Assembly: GCA_024347015.1 (NCBI GenBank)
Contig: AP024889.1
Coordinates: 2,294,001 to 2,358,000, forward strand
Length of the DNA: 64,000 bases
Direction of reading: 5' to 3'
DNA from: Vibrio pectenicida
Lineage (GTDB): Bacteria > Pseudomonadota > Gammaproteobacteria > Enterobacterales > Vibrionaceae
Position numbers and translations under genes: made by a program
Notes under the pieces: generated by a model
The model's input: only the letters and a program-made list of their open reading frames with translations
Database searches by the model: none
What the model was told of the DNA's origin: nothing
Shown here: piece after piece, positions 8,724 to 17,102 of the stretch
How the letters are laid out: every line of letters begins with the position of its first letter
Numbering within the stretch: position 1 is the first letter of the stretch

Positions 8724-9587
8724 ATGACCGCTCAAAATATTGATGGAACTCTTATTTCTCAAACTGTTCGTTCAGAAGTTGCTGCGCGCGTAAAAGCACG
8801 CATCAATGCAGGCTTAAGAGCGCCTGGCCTAGCTGTTGTATTGGTTGGCGAAGATCCAGCCTCACAAGTTTACGTAGGCAGTAAACGCCGTGCTTGTGAA
8901 GAGGTTGGATTTGTCTCAAAGTCATTTGACCTTCCTGCAACAGCAACAGAGCAAGAACTACTGACTTTAGTCGATGAACTCAACAGTGATGATGAAATTG
9001 ACGGCATTCTTGTCCAACTGCCTTTACCAGCAGGTATAGATGCCACTCAAATTCTTGAGCGTATCCATCCTGAAAAAGATGTCGATGGATTTCATCCATA
9101 CAATGTTGGTCGCCTAGCTCAGCGTATTCCTAAATTACGTTCTTGTACACCAAAAGGGATTATCACGCTACTTGATCGCTATAACATTAATTTACGTGGT
9201 CTACACGCGGTTGTTGTTGGAGCATCTAATATTGTTGGCCGCCCAATGACACTAGAGTTACTGCTTGCAGGTTGTACTACAACAACTTGTCATCGATTTA
9301 CCAAAGATCTTGAAAGCCATGTTCGACAAGCCGATGTCGTTGTTGTCGCTGTAGGTAAGCCGAATTTCATTCCAGGCCAATGGATTAGAGAAGGTGCCGT
9401 AGTAATTGATGTGGGTATCAATCGCCTAAACTCTGGCAAATTAATTGGCGACGTGGATTACGACAACGCCAAAGAGCGAGCCAGCTTTATTACACCAGTT
9501 CCAGGAGGTGTGGGCCCTATGACAGTTGCCAGCTTGATAGAAAATACCATGCTTGCCTGTGAGCAGTTCCACACCAAGAAAAAGTGA
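8724..9587 (+). CDS. folD: Methylene-THF dehydrogenase / methenyl-THF cyclohydrolase
   Basis: Bifunctional cytosolic enzyme (287 aa, normal length) converting 5,10-methylene-THF to 10-formyl-THF with NADP. Signature segments are [14 protein letters not shown] (the active-site tyrosine and lysine region), [10 protein letters not shown], the Rossmann stretch [18 protein letters not shown] and the C-terminal [12 protein letters not shown]. It has its own promoter region with a PurR-like site and ends at a strong terminator. It could pass the one-carbon units made by the nearby sarcosine operon on to formyl-THF. Confidence 0.97.
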   Translation: MTAQNIDGTLISQTVRSEVAARVKARINAGLRAPGLAVVLVGEDPASQVYVGSKRRACEEVGFVSKSFDLPATATEQELLTLVDELNSDDEIDGILVQLPLPAGIDATQILERIHPEKDVDGFHPYNVGRLAQRIPKLRSCTPKGIITLLDRYNINLRGLHAVVVGASNIVGRPMTLELLLAGCTTTTCHRFTKDLESHVRQADVVVVAVGKPNFIPGQWIREGAVVIDVGINRLNSGKLIGDVDYDNAKERASFITPVPGGVGPMTVASLIENTMLACEQFHTKKK

Positions 9588-9646
9588 ATCGAAAACGAAT
9601 TAATACAGATCGTTTAAGAAGATTAGAAGCTTGCTGCGATTAACTG

Positions 9647-9679
9647 AAAAACCCCATCAACAAAGTTAATGGGGTTTTT
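9647..9679 (+). terminator. Intrinsic terminator after folD
   Basis: Perfect 11-bp arms AAAAACCCCAT and ATGGGGTTTTT with an 11-nt loop and a T5 tail. Confidence 0.9.
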
Positions 9680-9954
9680 ATGCTTGAACAAAAAATAGCA
9701 ATGAAGAATGACACTATTGAGAACTGTTCTGCTCAAGTTAAACTGTACGGACAATCTCAACGTTTAACAAAACTGTCTGTGCTCAGTCTCCAATAGCCGG
9801 CAGCGTCAATGTCTAACTCTTGCTATATATTTATGATTGTAAACGACATTATCTACTATCGATGGTTGCAGCATCAGAGAGCACTGGCATAGGCAACTTG
9901 CTTTTCTTTCTCCAACGCTTCGAGATTAACAAATGCTTTAAAAGGGTATGTTGT
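9680..9954. other. Non-coding spacer between folD terminator and PARP-like gene
   Basis: No gene with a start and ribosome site was found. Just beyond the PARP-like stop, the minus strand stays open in the same frame for about 27 codons, ending QVAYASAL. This may be chance or a remnant of a longer C-terminus. No terminator was recognised for the PARP-like gene. Confidence 0.4.
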
Positions 9955-11262
9955 TTAATAATCCTGATAAGCCCCGCTTTCTACCATCGCGGTCTGGAGC
10001 ATTTTGTGCAGACGCGAGCCTGGTTTGAGTGGATTACCATACTGACTGGCTAATACACTATTTTTGGTCGAGACAGACATATAGTAATTTACCGCTGTCA
10101 CCAGTTTGTCGGATTCTCTGCGTGTTACTAAGTTTTTCAGTGTTCTAACAGCATGCTTGGATTGGCTGCTTTGTCGAAACTTAGTTGCGCCATCGTATTT
10201 AGCTAATGTACCAGAAATGAGGTTGATAAAATAATTGTTGTCAGAAACGTTATCTTCACCAATCACATAGTCAAAGATAATCTCAGTATAAGCTTGGCTC
10301 GCACCTGTGATCATAAACTCGTTATTGCCGCTGGAAATATTCCAGAAGTTGTTGTTGGTACCTCTGGAAATAACCGAATCATAACCCAGTTTTTGGGCGT
10401 GTTCTGAGCTCACTTTTTTAAAGTCGCTCCTTGCAGACGTGAATGGAATTACTGCATGGATAAGATGAGGAAAGAGCTTTGAGTGCCCTAGGCAGACTCT
10501 GGAGATTAACGCTGTTTTACTGAATTTTCGACCTGCGCTATCTCTGCAAAAGCAACGATAGTCGCCACACTGTGGGCAGGTCGAGTAGGTCATAATCTTA
10601 GAAAAATTATCTGAGAAATACGCCCCTTGGCCAAGCATCCCATAGCAGCCTGTTTTCGCATTTTTCTTGCCTAGGTCGGGCCTGAATCCCCCACCTGCAA
10701 TCAAATCTCCAATATAAGGAGAGGTGCCGTGAAAGAGCATTAACTCCCCATTTCTTCGGTTAAGCACTGGCGCACAGAAGTCTGTATATTCTGTGTCATT
10801 TTGAAATTTAGACTGGAACTTAGTTGCCCCAACTTTGTTAGCTGAGTTTTCGCCGAGGGAGTAATTGGTATTGATAAACGATTTATATGTCGCTAACAAC
10901 TCTTTGTTGTAGATGATTTTCAAAGAACGAATCGAGATATTTGCCGACTCTGGAGGCTTAACATCGCCTTTTCCTTCTTTCATTCTCCGAGTCATTCTCG
11001 AAACGATAATTTCACTATTTTGAGGGTTATTTTTCATCTCATAGGCATAGTGCATACGAGCGTTTTCGGCCGTGGGTGAAACGACCTTCCTAGCTGAGAT
11101 GTTTTCGTTAACAAAGTCTTCAACGTGTTTTAGAAAGGGGTGACCATTTGTCAGTTCTAGATAAATATATTTGCCACTTTTTGGCGATTTCCACGAAGTT
11201 TTAATCTCGCCCCAGTAATTTGGGAGATCTGAGCTTAGATATTTGGTGTAATCGGTAATCAT
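9955..11262 (-). CDS. PARP-like ADP-ribosyltransferase with four-cysteine insertion
   Basis: A 435-aa protein whose middle (about residues 170-335) matches the PARP catalytic fold. ELMLFHGTS carries H178, GQGAYFSDNFSK carries Y215 and QAYTEIIFDY carries E327, so the H-Y-E triad of poly-ADP-ribosylating PARPs is intact. After the tyrosine strand comes CPQCGDYRCFC (C229, C232, C237, C239), a probable zinc-binding insertion. The first 165 residues and the helical last 95 are not recognised; there is no WGR or BRCT domain. The gene is AT-rich relative to its neighbours and follows a STAND NTPase gene in the same direction with a 455-bp gap. A role as toxin or effector of a defence system is inferred, not shown. 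Confidence 0.75.
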   Translation of the reverse strand: MITDYTKYLSSDLPNYWGEIKTSWKSPKSGKYIYLELTNGHPFLKHVEDFVNENISARKVVSPTAENARMHYAYEMKNNPQNSEIIVSRMTRRMKEGKGDVKPPESANISIRSLKIIYNKELLATYKSFINTNYSLGENSANKVGATKFQSKFQNDTEYTDFCAPVLNRRNGELMLFHGTSPYIGDLIAGGGFRPDLGKKNAKTGCYGMLGQGAYFSDNFSKIMTYSTCPQCGDYRCFCRDSAGRKFSKTALISRVCLGHSKLFPHLIHAVIPFTSARSDFKKVSSEHAQKLGYDSVISRGTNNNFWNISSGNNEFMITGASQAYTEIIFDYVIGEDNVSDNNYFINLISGTLAKYDGATKFRQSSQSKHAVRTLKNLVTRRESDKLVTAVNYYMSVSTKNSVLASQYGNPLKPGSRLHKMLQTAMVESGAYQDY

Positions 11263-11717
11263 ATTATTCCTATCTAGAACTTTACATTAGTCGGTACCTT
11301 TTAGGGTTTTTGTCGCAAAAATAGTTAAAGATGCGGCAGAACCCTTCTTCTCGCACAGAACTCTAGATTGTCCACTACCCATAGAGTAAAGCATATTTTC
11401 TTCTATTTAGTACTTACTGACGAATGTGCAACAACTTTTTAATTGATTTCATGTTTCTCTGTAACTTTTCAAGTCTTAGTCATTTTATAGATAATTTTCC
11501 ATTTCATCACTTTTTCAGTAGATACATCTCTATATCAAATTTAAATAGCAAAATATTTTTAAAGGGGAATGTCTGCTCAGTGTCACTACTAAGTTACGAA
11601 GTACGAAGGTTTTGGACAATTCCACGTTACGATTTCTGATGAATGTCGGACGTTCGGATAAATTTTTCTAGGGCGAAAAGGAAGAGCTGGCCCCGAGTAT
11701 TCTTACTACATATCAAG
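11263..11717. other. AT-rich intergenic region between STAND and PARP-like genes
   Basis: This 455-bp region has no convincing gene; short plus-strand ORFs here lack ribosome sites and resemble no family. The length suggests the PARP-like gene has its own promoter. An untranslated regulatory RNA or an antitoxin shorter than about 40 aa cannot be excluded. Confidence 0.35.
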
Positions 11718-14700
11718 CTATCTGCTTTCCATATAATCTCTCTTCTTTTCATATTCAATAGATTTCAATTTACTCTCAATTTGTTTCTCCACATAGAATT
11801 TATGCTCAAGAAACTGAATGGAGTTAAAAAGTGGCAGCAAACTTTCAAGAAAATTCCTCTCTCGCTCCAAGATGGGAACTCGACTTCCCGACCACGTCCG
11901 AGTAGTTAGTTCGTAATCTAGCGTTTGAAAGTCCTCAAATTTAGCATTTTCATTAAGAAATAGACCTAACAGTTCCCGCCTGAATTCTTCACTAAGATAT
12001 TGTGCAGATTGAAATAAAAAACGCGTAAATTTGATATCCGAAGCATTTTTCTTGACGGCATTGCGGAAAAAATTATGTTTTTTCTGATTTATATCTTCCG
12101 ATTCAGTTTTCCCTTTTTCTTTAGTGAATAATTTACTAAAAATATTTTCGCTATACCTGAAAGAGTGTTCATCTTTACTCTGGAGATATCTCGCGTATTC
12201 TTCAACTTCTTCGATGTAGCCCTCTCTTTCCCACAAAAACTTTAACTCTGGCATATCTGTGTGTAAATCAGGCCATCTTTCATTTTCATATATTTGATCG
12301 ATCAATTTATATAAAAACTCAAACCGTCTATCTAAAAGAAGTTTTAAAGCGTCGCCAGAATAATCGCAGTAACGCTCTAGACTGAAGGCGGCTAGGTATG
12401 CATCAAAAATCAGTTCCTCATCTGGCTCAAATACTTCAAACCAGTTGCCAAATATGCTGGAGTGACTACTAAATAGGTATCTTAGTGATCTTGCATAGTT
12501 AGCATCTTCATGGGATTTATCAGTTAGAATTCTGACTACTTTGCTATAAATAGCATCGTCAATGCCCTTATACTTATCCAAGTAATCTAGCCAACCACGC
12601 AGCAATTCGTTACTTGGCGTATTGCTAATGTGCTCTATTAATAAGCGAGCGTCATCATCGGCAATGGACTCCTCTGGCAATGATGCAAAATAAGTAGATA
12701 GCCATAACTTCTTCCACCGATATTCTTTGCTATTTAACAGCGAAAAAACGTCACTACTAGATTGAGACTTAAACAGGTCTGTAACTAAGAAATGAGGATT
12801 TACTTCAAAATAGTCATCATAATCCATATACCTCAATACAATTTCAGGAAAGAGGTCGGGCACTGACTCAGCCATAGCGTGAAAACTCATTTCGATTCCG
12901 TGTTTTAATGAGTAATCCCTATCTCTACCCGACAGGGCATTATTCAATTCTTTACACCTATCCATGAAGTCAATGAAATCTGTTATCGAAATTCCTGCAA
13001 AATGCTCAACTAAATTCTGATGACAGTATTGATTGTATTCCTCATACCCCATTTCAAGCATGCGCCGCTCATGCCTGTCTTCAAGAAGTAAGTGTGAAAG
13101 TTTAAGCGTTTCATTAAAGAATTCTTCTTTCCACTCCTTTGGATAGTCCAACTCCAAAGATTTAAGGTGCTCACAATAGTCTTGCATCATCATGCAGTGA
13201 GACAAATTATCCTTATCTAACTTTTTAACAAAATATCGTTCAAAAAGAGGAAGGTCAGCATAAGCCATATCCGCTCCCTCATATCTTGCTCTGCCTACGT
13301 ACTCACTAATTACATCAATAACGAAAGGTTGCAACTCATCTTTATCCATTAAAAAAGATAGGTTTGAGATAATCTTATCTCTTAAAGCGAATAGGTATTC
13401 ATCAGGAGATAGCCTAAAAGTTATTATGCTTATTGCATCACCGCGAGACCATTGATGCTCTCTGTGCTCAACTTTTAGCAGATAACTAGCCGTTAAAATA
13501 AAAAGTCGACTGAATAAGTAGTTTTCCCCTTTATCCAGTTGCTCTATCAATTTATCTACAATGAACGATTGTACATAATAGCCGTATCGACAATCATTAG
13601 GCTTAAAATTGTAATGTTTAGACAGCACTCGTATTACAAAGCCAAGGGCCGCCTTACTTTTAGCAAGATATTTAAGCAGCAATTCAAAGGACATTTTAAA
13701 TTCTTGCTCATTATAATACCTAAAACTTGTTAACAAACTGATTAAAGATGATTTATCTGCCTCGTTCTCAGCCTCCTCATAATTTTCACATTTCCAGTCA
13801 ATATAAACGTCCGGCATTCCGCTAATAACCTTTGATGAAAAAACCAAAGCCTCTGTTGGCAGGGCAAGCCAAAAAGTGCTCAAAAACTCTATCGATTTAT
13901 CGACACTCTCGCTTTCAGAATACCTTTCAAATATATCTTTAACCTCACTCCTAATGCCAGCAACAATTTTCCTTTGGTCAAAAGCACTAATGATAGGGTT
14001 TAGTGAATCAACAATAGTTCTTGTATAATCGGGATAAAAATCTTTAACTATCAATGAGAATGGTATTATCTTCTTTTCAAATACGGTTATATAAAAAAGA
14101 TAAGTAGATAGAACTTGATCAGATATCTTCACTACTTCGCTTTCATACAAATCGACTATTTCGTTTTTATGTAAGATATCAACAATTTCCCAGAATTCCT
14201 CAGCCTGTATGCCGAAGGAATTTTCCACCATACCCATTTGCTGTTCATTAAGTTTGTCAATTTTTCTAAAGAAAGAAATAGCGCAAGCCGCAACAACCAA
14301 ACGCTCATCGTCAAGCACAAGTTTTACATTCTCGTTCTCCCCAAAGTAATCGCTATATAAGGAAGTAACATTTTGGATAGACTGTATTTGATTTGTTTCT
14401 ATAGCAACTTTTGATGCCATTACAGCCAGTCGTGGATTACCGCAGGATATTTCTTGTATTCTTTTTTGGTACTCCCCATTTTTAATTCCAAATAATGTTT
14501 CAGACAACTCTTTAATCTGCTCATCAGTCAACGGAGTAATGACTTGCTCATGAAGTTTTGTATATTTACTAACCTTTTCTAGAACGGATTCTCGTGCATA
14601 ATCTCGTACTGTAGCGATAATTCGAAAAGTCCGGCTTTCATCTTTTTCATTTAGATAGTGAAGTATGTAATCAAGTCGATTGTCTAGTCTATTTGCATCG

Positions 14701-15491
14701 TCGACAAAAATAAGATAATCCCCTGATTCGCTAAAGCATGCGGTTATATCCCTTATTAAGTCTGCACCTTTATCAAAAAGACAAACAACATTTGTATTTT
14801 TGTTTTCTTGATGGACTTGTTTTGCCAAATTTACTGAAAATAATGTTTTTCCTAACCCGGCTGCACCTGATACAAGTAGAAAATTATAAGAATTCAGAGT
14901 GCTGACTGCATTACTTAGCAAGTCATCACAGAATAATAACTCATTGTCGATAGGCGTTGTAAAATTGCTTCTATCATATCTTTCAATAAAATCATCAATA
15001 CTCAACAACTGACCAGTATCTAATGATAAATCTAAATACTCTTCTGATAGAACTGGGTAAGAGTTTTTAATGCTCAAAGAAATTGAATCAAGACCATTAA
15101 GAGTCAACATTACTCCTCTTTCGTAGCAAAAGGTTCTGAGTTCGTTGATTTCTTCCGTAGTAAGTTTACCCAAATAACATATGATTATTTCACTGATTTC
15201 ATCTATAGGAATGCTTGTTTTATTTTCATCAAAGCACTTTTCAATGTCATCTTTTAGTTTATTGGCTAGACGCTCCTCTTGAACGGTATATTCCGAAAAA
15301 ATATACTTTCCATTCTTCTGCATAAGCAGACAGTCTGGCGTACCTTTAACAACTCGGTCAGTTGTATTCATCATTCCAATAGGGTTTATATTTTCATACC
15401 CCTTTCTATACAGCCAATCATCACAGAGTCTTTGAAATTTTCCGCCTTCCATTTCAAGCAACTTAGATTTTATTTGGTTTTGACTTCCCAT
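11718..15491 (-). CDS. STAND-type NTPase with N-terminal restriction-endonuclease-like domain
   Basis: A 1257-aa protein. Residues 15-140 look like a PD-(D/E)XK nuclease fold: GGKFQRLCDDWL helix, D53 in GTPDC, then E67 in YIFSEYT, where the usual lysine of ExK is a threonine. Residues 180-420 are a P-loop ATPase with Walker A SGAAGLGKT (K215), Walker B YLIFVDDANRLD (D264, D265) and an arginine in ATVRD. The remaining 800 residues are helical, rich in Leu, Glu and Tyr, and probably form a repeat sensor. This nuclease-NTPase-sensor order is that of Avs-like and other NLR-type anti-phage proteins. It lies next to a PARP-like gene. Function is inferred from architecture. The annotated start fits ATG at 15491. 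Confidence 0.72.
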   Translation of the reverse strand: MGSQNQIKSKLLEMEGGKFQRLCDDWLYRKGYENINPIGMMNTTDRVVKGTPDCLLMQKNGKYIFSEYTVQEERLANKLKDDIEKCFDENKTSIPIDEISEIIICYLGKLTTEEINELRTFCYERGVMLTLNGLDSISLSIKNSYPVLSEEYLDLSLDTGQLLSIDDFIERYDRSNFTTPIDNELLFCDDLLSNAVSTLNSYNFLLVSGAAGLGKTLFSVNLAKQVHQENKNTNVVCLFDKGADLIRDITACFSESGDYLIFVDDANRLDNRLDYILHYLNEKDESRTFRIIATVRDYARESVLEKVSKYTKLHEQVITPLTDEQIKELSETLFGIKNGEYQKRIQEISCGNPRLAVMASKVAIETNQIQSIQNVTSLYSDYFGENENVKLVLDDERLVVAACAISFFRKIDKLNEQQMGMVENSFGIQAEEFWEIVDILHKNEIVDLYESEVVKISDQVLSTYLFYITVFEKKIIPFSLIVKDFYPDYTRTIVDSLNPIISAFDQRKIVAGIRSEVKDIFERYSESESVDKSIEFLSTFWLALPTEALVFSSKVISGMPDVYIDWKCENYEEAENEADKSSLISLLTSFRYYNEQEFKMSFELLLKYLAKSKAALGFVIRVLSKHYNFKPNDCRYGYYVQSFIVDKLIEQLDKGENYLFSRLFILTASYLLKVEHREHQWSRGDAISIITFRLSPDEYLFALRDKIISNLSFLMDKDELQPFVIDVISEYVGRARYEGADMAYADLPLFERYFVKKLDKDNLSHCMMMQDYCEHLKSLELDYPKEWKEEFFNETLKLSHLLLEDRHERRMLEMGYEEYNQYCHQNLVEHFAGISITDFIDFMDRCKELNNALSGRDRDYSLKHGIEMSFHAMAESVPDLFPEIVLRYMDYDDYFEVNPHFLVTDLFKSQSSSDVFSLLNSKEYRWKKLWLSTYFASLPEESIADDDARLLIEHISNTPSNELLRGWLDYLDKYKGIDDAIYSKVVRILTDKSHEDANYARSLRYLFSSHSSIFGNWFEVFEPDEELIFDAYLAAFSLERYCDYSGDALKLLLDRRFEFLYKLIDQIYENERWPDLHTDMPELKFLWEREGYIEEVEEYARYLQSKDEHSFRYSENIFSKLFTKEKGKTESEDINQKKHNFFRNAVKKNASDIKFTRFLFQSAQYLSEEFRRELLGLFLNENAKFEDFQTLDYELTTRTWSGSRVPILERERNFLESLLPLFNSIQFLEHKFYVEKQIESKLKSIEYEKKRDYMESR

Positions 15492-15960
15492 AATCCCTCT
15501 GTGTGAACATAAATTCTAAAAATTAGGTAGCTGGTTCTAAATGCCCTATAACAGTGCGTTTCAGCAGACATTGTCTTTACAATATATTCAGAAAATAGAG
15601 ACACAACACCAGCAACATACCGCTCTAGAGGTTTTATGCTTCCTTCCACTCACAAACTGACGAACACATCTGCATAGCTATAAATTATCAACTAGGTTCA
15701 TAATCTGCCATTAAGAAAAGTAGGTCAAGAGATGACTTAGGAAATTGGTCAGGAATTGAATGCCGGATGATTTTGGGGCATAAATAAATTACAATATTAT
15801 GTAACCTCTGATTAAACCTTGAGTCGAAATGTGACTGATTATATTCTGATTAATCAAACCAATAGATACACCATTGCGTTGACTAGCACTAAGCTACTTG
15901 TGGCACTCTACCGCCAAAATTTAAACAAATTCAAGAGAGCATCAGTCACTCTGTTTGCCC
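15492..15960. other. Intergenic region upstream of the STAND gene
   Basis: About 470 bp with no supported gene. It must contain the STAND gene promoter (minus strand), but no clear -10/-35 pair stands out. A plus-strand ORF at 15819-16058 crosses the recR terminator and has no ribosome site. No attachment site, integrase remnant or insertion-sequence end was recognised. Confidence 0.4.
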
Positions 15961-15999
15961 AAATAAAAGAAGGACCGAACGTTTCGACGTTCAGTCCTT
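15961..15999 (-). terminator. Intrinsic terminator of the dnaX-ybaB-recR unit
   Basis: A hairpin at 15970-15999 with arms AAGGACTGAACG and CGTTCGGTCCTT is followed by a T-rich tail on the minus strand, about 90 bp after the recR stop. It marks the boundary between core chromosome and the accessory insert. Confidence 0.8.
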
Positions 16000-16085
16000 T
16001 ATGTCACAGCTCAAATTTATTTTGGGATAATGGACATTGCTTATCCAAACGGCATTAACTCAAACGAGTGGCTTTTTCCTATCAA

Positions 16086-16685
16086 CTATATCTTTTGTCG
16101 GCCGAGTAACGAGTGAGAAAGCGTTGTACCATCAACAAATTCAAGCTCACCCCCAACGGGTACACCATGGGCAATTCGACTTGCTTGAACCTTATGCTCA
16201 CGGCAGAGTTCTGCAATATAGTGCGCTGTGGCTTCTCCCTCAACAGTCGGATTAGTCGCCAAAATCACTTCTGTCACATCCCCTCTGCGTAGCCTGTAAT
16301 CAAGAACATCAAGACCAATATCACTTGGCCCAATACCATCTAAAGGTGATAGATGCCCCATAAGTACAAAGTATCGACCTGAATATTGACCAGTTGATTC
16401 AACGGCAGCGATGTCTGCAGGGCTTTCAACCACACAAATTTGACCATTTTCTTGGCGCTTGGGGTTAGTACAGATATGACAAATTTCTTGTTCAGTAAAA
16501 GTACGGCATTCATTACAATGACCGATCTCTGTCATGGCTTGGCTTAATGAATCAGCCAGCTGTAATCCGCCTTTTCTATCGCGCTGTAGCAAATGAAAGA
16601 CCATACGCTGAGCTGACTTGGGACCAACCCCAGGTAGGCAACGTAGGGCCTCCATCAATTGCTCCAGCATATGACTGGTGCGCAT
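16086..16685 (-). CDS. recR: Recombination mediator RecR
   Basis: A 199-aa protein of normal length acting with RecF/RecO to load RecA at gaps. It has an N-terminal HhH region ([12 protein letters not shown]), a four-cysteine zinc finger ([16 protein letters not shown]) and a Toprim domain ([13 protein letters not shown]). It lies 16 bp after ybaB in the conserved dnaX-ybaB-recR order. htpG, which often follows in enterics, is absent here. Confidence 0.97.
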   Translation of the reverse strand: MRTSHMLEQLMEALRCLPGVGPKSAQRMVFHLLQRDRKGGLQLADSLSQAMTEIGHCNECRTFTEQEICHICTNPKRQENGQICVVESPADIAAVESTGQYSGRYFVLMGHLSPLDGIGPSDIGLDVLDYRLRRGDVTEVILATNPTVEGEATAHYIAELCREHKVQASRIAHGVPVGGELEFVDGTTLSHSLLGRQKI

Positions 16686-16701
16686 TTGCTAACTCTACTT
16701 A

Positions 16702-17031
16702 TTAGAAGGGCATTTTCATGCCTGGTGGAAGTTGCATTCCGCCTGTTACTGAATCCATCTTTTCTTTTTGAGTCTCTTCTACGCGGCGAGCGGCGTCATT
16801 AAATGCAGCAGCAATAAGATCTTCCAGCATCTCTTTGTCGTCTTCCATTAGGCTTTCGTCAATCTCGACTCTGCGCACGCTGTGACTTCCTGTAATAGTC
16901 ACTTTAACTAAACCCGCACCTGACTCACCAGTCACTTCCATAGTAGCAATTTCTTCTTGAAGCTTTTGCATACGCTCTTGCATCTGCTGGGCTTGCTTCA
17001 TTAAGTTACCCATTCCGCCTTTACCAAACAT
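16702..17031 (-). CDS. ybaB: YbaB/EbfC family nucleoid-associated protein
   Basis: A 109-aa DNA-binding protein starting [18 protein letters not shown], with an amphipathic coiled helix followed by the beta domain [17 protein letters not shown], as in E. coli YbaB. It lies between dnaX and recR, its usual position. Confidence 0.95.
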   Translation of the reverse strand: MFGKGGMGNLMKQAQQMQERMQKLQEEIATMEVTGESGAGLVKVTITGSHSVRRVEIDESLMEDDKEMLEDLIAAAFNDAARRVEETQKEKMDSVTGGMQLPPGMKMPF

Positions 17032-17102
17032 GCTCTTCTCTCTGGTTATCTAGCTAATTTCGTTAATAGATGAGGTCAAAGTATCTTTTTTCAACCCCAG
17101 AT

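Noticed and set aside
11424..11909. Plus-strand ORFs of 71 and 88 aa in and beyond the STAND/PARP gap
   Set aside because: No ribosome sites, low-complexity AT-rich translation, and the second overlaps the STAND 3' end antisense.
15819..16058. 79-aa plus-strand ORF before recR
   Set aside because: It runs through the recR terminator hairpin and has no ribosome site.
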